NCBI GenBank assembly: GCA_002504405.1
Contig: DARO01000007.1
Coordinates: 59,299-123,298, forward strand
Source: Methanomassiliicoccaceae archaeon UBA71
Lineage (GTDB): Archaea > Thermoplasmatota > Thermoplasmata > Methanomassiliicoccales > Methanomethylophilaceae
Length of the DNA stretch: 64,000 nucleotides
Direction of reading: 5' to 3'
Shown: positions 10,144-18,233 of the stretch, piece after piece
Position numbering within the stretch: position 1 is the stretch's first letter
How the letters are laid out: every line of letters begins with the position of its first letter
Made by a program: the position numbers and the translations under genes
The notes under the pieces: model-generated
Database searches by the model: none
The model's input: only the letters and a program-made list of their open reading frames with translations
What the model was told of the DNA's origin: nothing

Positions 10144-10355
10144 GCGGATAACATATCTCTATCGGACGTAAAACAGATAGCGTTATACGTCAAACTCGGA
10201 ACGTTTAATATCTCAAATAATGATGCAATAACTGGGTGCTCGAATGAGGATTGGAGACTATGCCCACGGACGGAGGGTGTCATGAACATCCTTTATGTTT
10301 TGATCTCGAAAGCGGATGCCGATGTTGTCGACCCGAAGCCCGGTATAATGCGGAG

Positions 10356-11843
10356 GTGAGGGGGACGAACAGGGAATCATACATCTACATCGTCGCGGCA
10401 ATCGCTGTACTTGTCGTTGCCTTCGCTGCCATCAATATATTGGGTGGATCGGGGGATGATGACAAGTCTCCTGCCGATGACCCGGCCCAACCGCCGAAGG
10501 AGACCTATACGGTGACTTTCAATGTGAACGGCGGCACAGGTTCGATGGCCTCCCAGACCGTGGAGGGGGGAGGCACGGCAACTGAGCCTGCATCCACTGT
10601 TTCCAAGGATGGCTACGTCCTCGTCGGATGGAGAGAATCAGGCTCGTCATACGATTGGACTTTCGACAAGACCCCTGTGTAGTCAGATGTGACTCTCTAT
10701 GCCAGATGGTCCCCTCACTTCTCCGTCGATATACACGGAACGGAGGCAACGGTCAACATCATCGGGTTCTGGGCGGACTGTCAGTCGAGGATTTATTTCG
10801 AAGGACAGGACGATGCGGGGATTCTAGTTACGGATGCAAGCAAGATTACGCACGACTATAAGGAGTCATGGTCCGGCATCATAACCGTGACTTCTTTTTT
10901 CGATGGCAACCCTTACACATCATCTTTGCCGGTATCTGTCATTCAGGGTTCGGACGTTAAGGACACATGTACTGTAATCGTGGACGCAGATGATAGATCG
11001 CCTACATACACAGTCAAACTGTCATACGGGGAATTGATGCCCGAACCTGCCACCCCTGAGCGTTACGGATACACGTTCCTCGGATGGTATGCGGATGGAG
11101 AGCCCTGGTATTTCAACAACAATATGACAAGGGACATGGTTCTCCGTGTCCAGTGGGAGTGCTATGACTACGGGGTCCCGGATACGGAGGAGGTTTTCGA
11201 GGTAATATACACCGGTTATGGGAGTGACATCGGTTCGGAGTACGTGCCGTATGGGGGCAAGGCTACCAGGCCCATGGATCCTGCGAGGGAGGGATTCCTT
11301 TTCACCGGGTGGAGGACATCGGATGGTGTAGAATGGGACTATCTGAATGATCCTGTCACTGATGATACTATCCTTGTGTCAAGCTGGGTCCCTGTCGGCG
11401 ATGTTGCCGTGTCCGGATACGGTGTTACGGTCAGTCTCGACGGCAGGTTGGAGGGAAGTATCCTGCTGGATTGGGGTGACGGTTCGTACTATGTCACGGA
11501 TGGCGGTCAGTTGACGGTGGGGCATGCGTACTCTGAGTCGGGAGCGAAGGAGATCCATGTCACGGCATGGATCGACGGCACACCGATTAGCGCCGTTCTT
11601 ACCGCTGATATATCGTCATCCCATGCTCCGAAACCATTGGATTGCGACGTCACATTCGAATGCGATGACTACTCGTTCACAACGACCATGATCAGGGGAG
11701 AGGCGGTCAATGAACCGCCGATGCCAACGGATTCCAATCTAGTATTTGTCGGATGGTACGCAGGTTCCGAATGGGATTTCGATGACGAGGTAACTTCCGA
11801 TTTGGTCCTGAAGGCGAAATGGGTCTCGCCTGAGGACCTTTGA
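10356..11843 (+). CDS. Exported protein with Listeria-Bacteroides (InlB B) repeats, interrupted by an in-frame TAG
   Basis: One reading frame runs from GTG 10356 to TGA 11843 with a single TAG at 10680-10682. The N-terminus has a membrane/signal segment (YIYIVAAIAVLVVAFAAINI). Four Listeria-Bacteroides-type repeats can be seen, each ending in Leu-x-x-x-Trp or similar (VTLYARW, MVLRVQW, TILVSSW, LVLKAKW), and a PKD-like stretch with WGDGSYYVTDG. The TAG falls inside the first repeat, in DKTPV-TAG-SDVTLYARW, where the other repeats carry Thr. Homology continues smoothly past it. Either pyrrolysine is inserted, or this is a nonsense mutation. GTG 10356 overlaps a TGA (GTGA); an ATG at 10260 is an alternative start. 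Confidence 0.65.
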
Positions 11844-11880
11844 CCGAGCCTTTGTATAGTGAACGTTAAACCTTTTATGG

Positions 11881-11900
11881 GGGCGGTTCCCCGCCCATTT
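11881..11900 (+). terminator. Terminator after the repeat-protein gene
   Basis: GGGCGG (11881-11886), loop TTCC, CCGCCC (11891-11896), then ATTTTC. Confidence 0.5.
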
Positions 11901-12181
11901 TCATGTCTCGGAGGGTTCTCTGGATAACTCAAAACGTACTGTAGTGTATATCAATGTCTATTATGACACTCATAATTTTTGATATTTCACAAATATTCCG
12001 TGATTTTGTCATTCTGTGGATTTCACTTTCGATCATTTCCTACTATCGTAATATAGCAACCCAACGGAATCATCGAACTTAGATATCTTTACTGTGTGTT
12101 TTTCTCAGATAAAGTAAAGTGATGCATTTTTTGGCATTAATTGCCGAATCTGAGGTGGAACAGAATTGATGAAAACTATCT
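11901..12181. other. AT-rich intergenic region without gene
   Basis: Strongly AT-rich compared with flanks; no open frame of note on either strand. Nothing else recognised. Confidence 0.45.
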
Positions 12182-12188
12182 GTGTCTA

Positions 12189-12740
12189 AATATCAGCAGG
12201 GTAGACCAGGATAGCATCGCGGACCGCTACATCATCGATGGCATGGAAATCAAGTATCACGACAACCCGGGGCTTTGAGAAAAGGTGATTCGCGACGTTT
12301 ACTCGGTCATCCTCAGTATGTACTTTGTTAGGTACAGGAAGGACCTCGCGCACCACAACGACGGGTTCTGCATCCAGACAGGGGAGAGGGTCGATATCCA
12401 CGTGAACATGATGGATAGGCTGTCTCAAAGGATTCTGAAGGATGTCGATACGAGTGAAACTGGAGGTAGATGTCGAAAAACCGATCTCGTAAAAGACAGT
12501 CTCATCAGGAGGGTCTACGAGTAGAACCAATATCTCGCCGGCAGGCGCCTCGATATGGGTGTGAGGGATTCCAGCCGGACCCCAGCGTTGATGGTCAACG
12601 ACTTCGTCGTAGGGACCGTCGGCGCAAGCGAGACGGATCCCAGCGACGAGGGCGCCAGGAGGTTGGCTGGGTTCCTTCCAAGGAAACCCAAGCAGGTGTA
12701 TTACAAGAACAAGAAATCGAAGCGGAGGGGAAGGAAATGA
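12189..12740 (+). pseudogene. Remnant of an unknown gene with in-frame TGA and TAG
   Basis: A single frame reads as protein across two stops: ADRYIIDGMEIKYHDNPGL, TGA (12276-12278), then about 80 residues (VIRDVYSVILSMYFVRYRKD and on to SLIRRVYE), TAG (12522-12524), then about 70 residues ending in a very basic tail (KQVYYKNKKSKRRGRK) at TGA 12738-12740. All three pieces stay in the same frame, which suggests one decayed gene rather than chance. No family recognised. The antisense open frame over the same bases has low-complexity composition and is not preferred. Confidence 0.4.
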
Positions 12741-12847
12741 CAGGGAAAATCCCCACGCCGCCAAATGCAACATGGGGACCACACAAACGTTCCCTGGGTA
12801 TTCGCTACGTACACCGCCGTAGGACGGCTCAACCGCAGGACCTACCG
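12741..12847. repeat. Structured direct repeat, copy 1
   Basis: About 107 bp, near-identical to 12909-13012. It contains nested inverted repeats: CAGGGAA (12741-12747) with TTCCCTG (12790-12796), and inside them TCCCCA (12750-12755) with TGGGGA (12773-12778). A third small hairpin (GCCGT-AGG-ACGGC) follows. This would fold as an RNA or DNA element. Confidence 0.6.
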
Positions 12848-12908
12848 TTTGAAGTGTATGACCTGCAGGGATATAAACCGAACACTCAGCGCGAGGATGG
12901 ATGGAGAG

Positions 12909-13012
12909 CAGGGAAAATCCCCACGCCGCTCAAGGCAGCATGGGGACCACACAAACGTTCCCTGGGCTTCCACCGCGTATACCGCCATGCGGCTCTACCG
13001 CGGGGCCTACCG
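12909..13012. repeat. Structured direct repeat, copy 2
   Basis: About 104 bp. CAGGGAA (12909-12915) pairs with TTCCCTG (12958-12964) and TCCCCA (12918-12923) with TGGGGA (12941-12946). The third hairpin is shortened to GCC-ATGC-GGC by a 3-base difference but keeps its pairing. The copies start 168 bp apart. A TATA-like CATATAAAT lies just after this copy, ahead of the next gene. Confidence 0.6.
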
Positions 13013-13068
13013 CACCATCCATCGGACCGCATCCATATAAATCCCGCGCAAGGAGGGGGGTGCGCCCA

Positions 13069-13632
13069 ATGACGAGGAAGGGAGGCGGGGGCAAGTCCTC
13101 GAAGAGGAAGGGCGGGGCGAAGCTCAAGGAACTGGGCCGCAGGCTCAGGCCGAGATCGGCCGCCAAGCGCTCGGAGCTGCGCGAGAAGTCCAACCTGATA
13201 CTGTCATCGGTATCCGTCGTCATGGGCGCGGCTTCCCTCGCCCTCGCGCTCAACGAGAAGCCCGGAGGGGATGAGATCGACCGCACGGCGCCGGGCGCGG
13301 GCCAGCATCCGCGTCCAGGAGAGGTTGACATGGCAAGAACCGGGCAGGCGCAACCTGCCCGTCAGTGCCGCATCCGGACGCCCCCGTATGCGGGGACGCC
13401 GGTCGGATCGATGGCCGCCAGGGGGCTCCGCCAGCTCACCCCGCAGGACGTGGAGTCGTCCTGCCGGGGGAAGGGCGTCAGGTACGTGGTCCTGAAGGCG
13501 TCCGGCGGTAACATAGGGACGATGAGGTACAGGCCGGGGGAGGCGGAGGCCTTCCTCAGCCAGTACGGCAGGCTGGGATACTGGAAGAAGGAGCGCGTCG
13601 GTGACACGCTCTACTACTACCTGGGGAACTGA
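13069..13632 (+). CDS. Small basic membrane-associated protein, unknown
   Basis: 187 residues, not recognised. The first ~42 residues are extremely Lys/Arg/Gly rich, followed by one hydrophobic segment (LILSSVSVVMGAASLALAL) and a C-terminal region with a compact alpha/beta-like stretch (VESSCRGKGVRYVVLKASGG to LYYYLGN). ATG 13069 is chosen because a strong AGGAGG ribosome site lies at 13050-13056 and a TATA-like element at about 13033-13041. The basic N-terminus suggests a membrane protein with an inward-facing, perhaps nucleic-acid-binding, tail; this is inference. Confidence 0.55.
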   Translation: MTRKGGGGKSSKRKGGAKLKELGRRLRPRSAAKRSELREKSNLILSSVSVVMGAASLALALNEKPGGDEIDRTAPGAGQHPRPGEVDMARTGQAQPARQCRIRTPPYAGTPVGSMAARGLRQLTPQDVESSCRGKGVRYVVLKASGGNIGTMRYRPGEAEAFLSQYGRLGYWKKERVGDTLYYYLGN

Positions 13633-13634
13633 CG

Positions 13635-13724
13635 ATGGAGCTCACGGAAACGGCCATCGGGGGATCGACTGCAGGCCCGGGGCGCGCGGGCATCGGCGCG
13701 CCGATTGTGGAGACATGGAATTGA
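13635..13724 (+). CDS. Possible 29-residue peptide
   Basis: ATG 13635 lies three bases after the previous stop codon; the peptide is MELTETAIGG... ending IVETWN at TGA 13722-13724. No homology known. Listed because it continues the tight gene spacing, but chance is possible. Confidence 0.2.
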   Translation: MELTETAIGGSTAGPGRAGIGAPIVETWN

Positions 13725-13726
13725 GG

Positions 13727-13873
13727 ATGACGATATCAGGAGGACAGGCCGTCCCGCCCGATGGGGGTGGAGGCCGCAGGTCTGCGGGGAGTACCCCGCT
13801 GGCATTGGAAAAACGCAAGGAGCCGGGAGGTCTTATGTGTGAGGACGGCGGGAGGCACGGCCATGAAGCCTGA
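13727..13873 (+). CDS. Possible 48-residue small protein
   Basis: ATG 13727 to TGA 13871-13873, Gly-rich and charged, with no membrane segment and no known family. Its end overlaps the start of the phase-variable gene at 13863, consistent with translational coupling in one transcript. Could equally be untranslated leader. Confidence 0.25.
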   Translation: MTISGGQAVPPDGGGGRRSAGSTPLALEKRKEPGGLMCEDGGRHGHEA

Positions 13874-14634
13874 TTCCGTCCGTCTCTTAGCGGTCCTCGC
13901 GGTCATGTCGATAGTATGTACGGGATTCGCTTACTGCTTGTCCGACGAATCGACCGGCTATGGCGCTGTAAATATTCTTACATTCGGCTCACCCGACGCT
14001 CCTCTCACATCCTTCTCGAGTGAAGATGTCGAGTATGATCCCGACGGGAGAACAATCGTCGATGTGTACCTGCAGACTGGCAGTTATGTCGAGATTCGTC
14101 CGGTCTCTTATCTTGGGGGTTTCAAAGGCGACGTGTCATCGTCCGGCCTTGAATACACATTCCCAGGCGAAGCGGGGTCGTCGATTTCCGGTAATATATT
14201 GACGGGTACCTTCGTCATCGATTGTTTCGATGGGTCAGGAACAGTGGTGATAAGTTACAACTTACATTCCCTTGAAGGACTACCCCTGGAATACACCTCT
14301 CCTGATTCCATCATCGCCGTCTCCGGATCGACCCTCGACTACACGGCATCAGCGAACATCGACGGCACTGCATTCGTGTTCTCCGACACCGAGTGGATGG
14401 TCTCCCCGACTACAGAAGGGGGGGGGGGGGGGGGGGGGGGATTTACATGGAACGATGCCGGTTGTGAGTCAGAGGGCCGTGCAGACGTTCACGGTCACTG
14501 CGACATCCCCGGACGGGCAGGAGCTGACCGTTTCAGTCACGGTGACGATATGGCCGGAGCTGGCCTTCACGTCGTCGCCGTCCCAGGGGGCGGTCTCCTA
14601 TGACGGGAGCGATGCAAAGGGGGTGGGGCCCTAA
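13863..14634 (+). CDS. Exported surface protein split by a 23-G tract (candidate phase-variable gene)
   Basis: Starts at ATG 13863 with a signal peptide (LLAVLAVMSIVCTGFAYCLS). About 185 residues of beta-rich sequence lead into the poly-G tract at 14418-14440. With 23 G the frame continues into unrelated Gly/His-rich sequence and stops at 14603. In the +1 frame the DNA after the tract encodes a typical Ig-like strand pattern (VQTFTVTATSPDGQELTVSV) and stops at TAA 14632-14634. Deleting one G, or adding two, joins the signal peptide half to the Ig-like half. The present sequence is therefore the OFF or altered form. It lacks a C-terminal anchor in both frames. Confidence 0.6.
14418..14440 (+). 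repeat. Poly-G tract (23 G) inside a coding region
   Basis: Twenty-three consecutive G. It encodes poly-Gly in the reading frame and sets which downstream frame is read. Tracts of this length slip easily in replication; an assembly or base-calling error in the count is possible. Confidence 0.9.
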
Positions 14635-15718
14635 CCTCACGCATGATACCAGCTCTGCCGGGAGCGGCAGGGCAAAACTCATCCTTGCGATTGTGGCCAT
14701 GGTGAGCATGGCCCTTCTCTGCTTCTACGTCTCGGCTTGTGCATCCGCCCTTCCCGACGGATCGGAGATCTATACCGGAACGGAGAGCAGTTCGGAACCC
14801 TATGACGGGGTCGTTCTGTTCATAGACGAGTTCAAGGAACATCAGGTGGTAGTCTACGCTGGGTCGCCGTACTACGTGATGTGGGGGGATAGCAGGGACT
14901 TCGATGTCACCTGCACGGTGAACGACCAGGTCATCGAAAACAATGTGGTGTACGGTATAGCCTCTTCCGGAGACGTGATCTGCCTGGAGATATATCTTGG
15001 ATACGAACCCATAATACTCGTATCGATCACGACGGTGGAGCCTGATGTCGGTTATGTTAACCCTGTTCTGGGAGACAACCCCTACCTGGGCGGCGCAGAC
15101 GAGTCCACGGCGGATTCACCGTATTCGGGGGTGTTCTGCACGGCATCCGAGTGCATCGATCCCTTTTACGACGGATACCCGTATGTTCAGGGACTGTTCA
15201 TCGAGAATCAATCCATGGTCCTGATCCTTCCCTCGGATGAGTATATCCCATTCTCAGAATCCGGGTTCGAGAATCATGAAGTGGCGCTTATCAACGAGAT
15301 TGGCGTTGCTGAGTTAATTGGTTGCATGTTCTTCGAAGAGGTGACCACGTCCGGTGAAAGGTACTTCGATATTACTGATTACGAAGGGAATCTATGCTCA
15401 GAAAATCTGATGATTCAGGTCGTAGATGATGCGGCCGTATTGGAGTTCCTTTCCGATCCCGTCACCGACGGCACCGTGACCTACGTCGGCACCGTCTACC
15501 ACACGGTCACGATAAACCATCCGACGGAGGGCATCTTCACCATACAGGTGGCACACGGCGAGTGCGTTCCGTCCGAGTACATGCCGTCGGATATCGACGA
15601 TCGTATGGTCAAATGGTATCTGGCAGGTTCCATGACGGTATTCAATGCCGACACACCGATAACCGGGGATGTCGAGATCCGGGGGAGGATCACCGATTCC
15701 GGAGGTTCGAGCGCGTGA
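14600..15718 (+). CDS. Exported surface protein, unknown
   Basis: Up to 372 residues. The N-terminus has a hydrophobic export segment (LILAIVAMVSMALLCFYVSA) preceded by about 25 mostly polar residues. The rest is beta-rich, acidic and aromatic, with no recognised domain and no evident C-terminal anchor. ATG 14600 or 14612 could be the start; both overlap the end of the phase-variable gene in a third frame, so expression may depend on where upstream translation stops. Not assigned to a family. Confidence 0.6.
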   Translation: MTGAMQRGWGPNLTHDTSSAGSGRAKLILAIVAMVSMALLCFYVSACASALPDGSEIYTGTESSSEPYDGVVLFIDEFKEHQVVVYAGSPYYVMWGDSRDFDVTCTVNDQVIENNVVYGIASSGDVICLEIYLGYEPIILVSITTVEPDVGYVNPVLGDNPYLGGADESTADSPYSGVFCTASECIDPFYDGYPYVQGLFIENQSMVLILPSDEYIPFSESGFENHEVALINEIGVAELIGCMFFEEVTTSGERYFDITDYEGNLCSENLMIQVVDDAAVLEFLSDPVTDGTVTYVGTVYHTVTINHPTEGIFTIQVAHGECVPSEYMPSDIDDRMVKWYLAGSMTVFNADTPITGDVEIRGRITDSGGSSA

Positions 15719-15763
15719 GCATCCAGTGATGTTACGATCGTATCGTATTCGACCGCACGCCCA

Positions 15764-15787
15764 TGGCACGGGGGCGAAACCGTGCCA
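15764..15787 (+). terminator. Hairpin after the exported protein gene
   Basis: TGGCACGG (15764-15771), 8-base loop, CCGTGCCA (15780-15787). Perfect 8-bp stem 46 bp after the stop codon; no T run. Confidence 0.4.
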
Positions 15788-15807
15788 TTCCATTCTCAGT
15801 ACACGGT

Positions 15808-15876
15808 GGAGGGCCCCCGGAAGGATGGGAATGCGATTTCTCTCTTGTCTAAGACACGAGCAGAACGGGGCCCTCC
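15808..15876. repeat. Long inverted repeat
   Basis: GGAGGGCCCC (15808-15817) and GGGGCCCTCC (15867-15876), a perfect 10-bp stem around 49 bp. It lies between the surface-protein genes and the RHH/recombinase pair. Confidence 0.5.
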
Positions 15877-15931
15877 GATATAATCAATAACTGAAGGTTC
15901 AAATCGATTCCGCCGAAGTCGGAGCCGTCTT

Positions 15932-16288
15932 TCATCGCAATATGCGTTCAACCGATAATTTCCATGTAGCCATGTGTCTGCATCGGGTTCGGGCGTACCA
16001 TTTCTCCCGGAGGTACGATATGGCGTAGTCAGCCACTTCCGACTTCTCGAACAGCCCTGTAGACAGTAGTTGCTCAAGGACCCAAGGGTTCACCCTGGCT
16101 GTCTTCCTGGCCAGTTCGGTCCTCGGAAGTTTGGGAATCGAGGATATCCCTTCCCGGATGTGGATCAGGTATAGCCTGAGCGAGAAGTCGAGGATTTCCG
16201 AGAACGTGGAGAACCTTCCATCCGAGACCTCGCGCTCGCACCAGTTGAGGTTGTCGGCGGAAACGTAGAATCCCGTAGGGTTGCCCAT
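15932..16288 (-). CDS. Ribbon-helix-helix-like DNA-binding protein
   Basis: 118 residues. The N-terminal 45 residues (FYVSADNLNWCEREVSDGRF, then STFSEILDFSLRLYL) have the beta-strand/helix/helix pattern of CopG-type ribbon-helix-helix domains; the rest is helical with no known domain. It is divergent to the tyrosine recombinase, and a perfect 9-bp inverted repeat lies between the two genes, so it probably represses itself and perhaps the recombinase. TATA-like sequence at about 16302-16313 precedes ATG 16288. Confidence 0.5.
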   Translation of the reverse strand: MGNPTGFYVSADNLNWCEREVSDGRFSTFSEILDFSLRLYLIHIREGISSIPKLPRTELARKTARVNPWVLEQLLSTGLFEKSEVADYAISYLREKWYARTRCRHMATWKLSVERILR

Positions 16289-16326
16289 GTCCGAATATCG
16301 TTCTCAATCTATTTGAACGTAGCCTT

Positions 16327-16379
16327 TTGTTCTACATTCGGTTAACAATTCCCTTCATTCTGTTACAAACGTAGAACAA
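16327..16379. promoter_or_regulatory. Inverted repeat between RHH gene and recombinase
   Basis: TTGTTCTAC (16327-16335) and GTAGAACAA (16371-16379), perfect 9-bp arms 35 bp apart in an AT-rich divergent promoter region. It could be an operator for the RHH protein or arm-type sites for the recombinase. Confidence 0.5.
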
Positions 16380-16514
16380 TATGCTACTATTGTAAAAATT
16401 AAATACCTGCAGGTGGATGCTATTGCGAGAAGGGGAGGATGCACACCGATAACCGATCCGGCGCTCCAACGCCAATCGAACCGCCGGACCGGGCCATCAA
16501 GCGAGGTGTGCTCA

Positions 16515-18161
16515 ATGACGACAATAAGACAACCGAACGACTACATAGCGGTTCGCATGGAGGATGATCTCCGGACCTTCGCGTCCCTGCTCCAAGCCCG
16601 CGGTGGCGCAGAGGCGACTATCAGGGACCATGTCAGGTTCGTCCGCCGCTGTGAGAGGGTCCTCGGCGGGGTCGATCCCCGCATCGCCACGACGGACCAC
16701 ATCCGCATCCTCGAGGATGCCATGGGCGGGATATCCGAGAGGACCCGCAGGTGCTACATACGCTCATGGACGCTCTTCGTCAGGATCATACCCGAAGGGC
16801 GTGGAAGCACGGACGGCATCCCCTACTGGCGCTCAGCGAGTTGCGACGCCGACATGGAGGCCTTCCGCCATTGGATCCTTTCCGCGGGAGAGGACGGGAG
16901 GCGCGCCGAGGAGCTCGTGAAGTACGCGCGCCACTGCTTCAAGGTCATGTGGGAGGAATCCTGGGACATCCGTCCCGACGACGTCGACGAGGACGTCCTC
17001 GAGAAACTGAGTCTCGCAATGTCGGGCCTCGTCGACAACACACGCATCCGCTACCTTAGGGCGCTTGGCGTGTTCGTCCAGTCGCGGACCGGGAGGAACC
17101 CGTGGAGGGAGCTGACGGTCCCGGACAGCGTAGCCGATCCCATGGCCTACGTGTACTCCATCCCTGCGGGGACGGAGTACGAGTCGGAGCTCATGGCGTA
17201 CATCGGCGCCATGGAGCACCGTGGCCTCAAGCGCACGACGATCATCGGCAAGGTGCGCTCCGTGATCGCATGCCTTCGCGCCTTGGAGGGGGCAGGCACG
17301 AGCACGTCGGTGGAGGATGTGACGCCCGAGGCCGTGGAATATCTACGCACCCTCCTGGACACGGTATCCGAGACCACGGCTCGTCTCTATATCCGCCATT
17401 TCGGGGACTTCGTGGAGTTCCTCACTGGATACAACCCCGTGCGGGAGGCGAGGATCCTCTGGAACCCCGACGGTTCGCTGGTCAAGCGCAAGTTCATCTT
17501 CCGCCGGGAGTGGGACAGGCTGATATCCATAGCCGAGGACGAGCAGCGGGTGATACTCCTGCTGGGTGCTCTCATGGGCCTCAGGAGGGCGGAGATAGCG
17601 GACCTGCGTCTGGACGACTTCCACGGGGGGACCGTGACGATACACGGCAAGGGGCACGGTGCAGAAGGGAAGGTAGTTACCATGGCCGTACCGCGCCCGG
17701 TGGCGGATGCGATATCCGACTATCTCCCGAAGAGGGCGAGGATCCTCGCCGTATACGGCGACAACTCGGAGGGGCACCTTCTTGTCAGGGGCGTGCAGTA
17801 CCCGGGGGAGCCCATGACTCCGGACACCGTGGGCGAGATAGTATACAGTCTCGGGAAGCGCGCCGGGGTGGATCTGTCCACCCACTCCCTGAGACGCCTC
17901 TACGCGACGACGCTAAACGATATCGGAACCGACATGGACTCGCTGAGGAGGATGATGCGCCACGAGGACGTGAAGACGACCATGCGCTGCTACCTCGCGC
18001 CCGATCCGCGCCGGATGTCCGAGGCGGGGGAGAAGCTCGTGTGCGCCCTGATGGGGCGAGGGGGTTTCCCCCTCGCTCAGAAACCTGTGCTGGCACATTG
18101 CCGACGAACCTTTTTTTGCCTGTTCCGAACCCTTTTTGAGCGGATAATCGATTTTTTATAG
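16515..18161 (+). CDS. Tyrosine recombinase with three tandem N-terminal core-binding-like domains
   Basis: 548 residues, long for the family. The catalytic domain (about 325-500) is complete: Arg357 in ALMGLRRAE, Lys near 379-386, His457 and Arg460 in THSLRR, His483 in RHEDV, Tyr493 in RCYL. Before it are three similar helical segments, each ending alike: TRRCYIRSWTLFVRI (77-91), TRIRYLRALGVFVQS (176-190), TARLYIRHFGDFVEF (288-302). These look like triplicated SAM-like core-binding domains; one is usual. ATG 16515 is chosen; a GTG at 16413 would add 34 residues. It ends in TAG, rare in this window. Likely the integrase of the accessory island or a DNA-inversion enzyme. Confidence 0.85.
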   Translation: MTTIRQPNDYIAVRMEDDLRTFASLLQARGGAEATIRDHVRFVRRCERVLGGVDPRIATTDHIRILEDAMGGISERTRRCYIRSWTLFVRIIPEGRGSTDGIPYWRSASCDADMEAFRHWILSAGEDGRRAEELVKYARHCFKVMWEESWDIRPDDVDEDVLEKLSLAMSGLVDNTRIRYLRALGVFVQSRTGRNPWRELTVPDSVADPMAYVYSIPAGTEYESELMAYIGAMEHRGLKRTTIIGKVRSVIACLRALEGAGTSTSVEDVTPEAVEYLRTLLDTVSETTARLYIRHFGDFVEFLTGYNPVREARILWNPDGSLVKRKFIFRREWDRLISIAEDEQRVILLLGALMGLRRAEIADLRLDDFHGGTVTIHGKGHGAEGKVVTMAVPRPVADAISDYLPKRARILAVYGDNSEGHLLVRGVQYPGEPMTPDTVGEIVYSLGKRAGVDLSTHSLRRLYATTLNDIGTDMDSLRRMMRHEDVKTTMRCYLAPDPRRMSEAGEKLVCALMGRGGFPLAQKPVLAHCRRTFFCLFRTLFERIIDFL

Positions 18162-18233
18162 TCCGAACTGCGATATCGGCTTCGGAGTAGAAATAGGATT
18201 GACGGATGTCTTTCCGTGGAAGGGATGCCACGA

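Noticed and set aside
12186..12782. Minus-strand open frame of 198 codons opposite the gene remnant
   Set aside because: Pro/Val-rich composition without domain pattern; the plus-strand reading gives a protein-like sequence despite two stops.
12741..13012. The two structured repeats as a CRISPR array
   Set aside because: Only two copies of over 100 bp with internal pairing and a 61-bp gap; no array structure and no cas genes nearby.
18159..18161. TAG at the end of the recombinase as a pyrrolysine codon
   Set aside because: The sequence after it runs antisense into the aminotransferase gene and has no recombinase similarity; it is a true stop.
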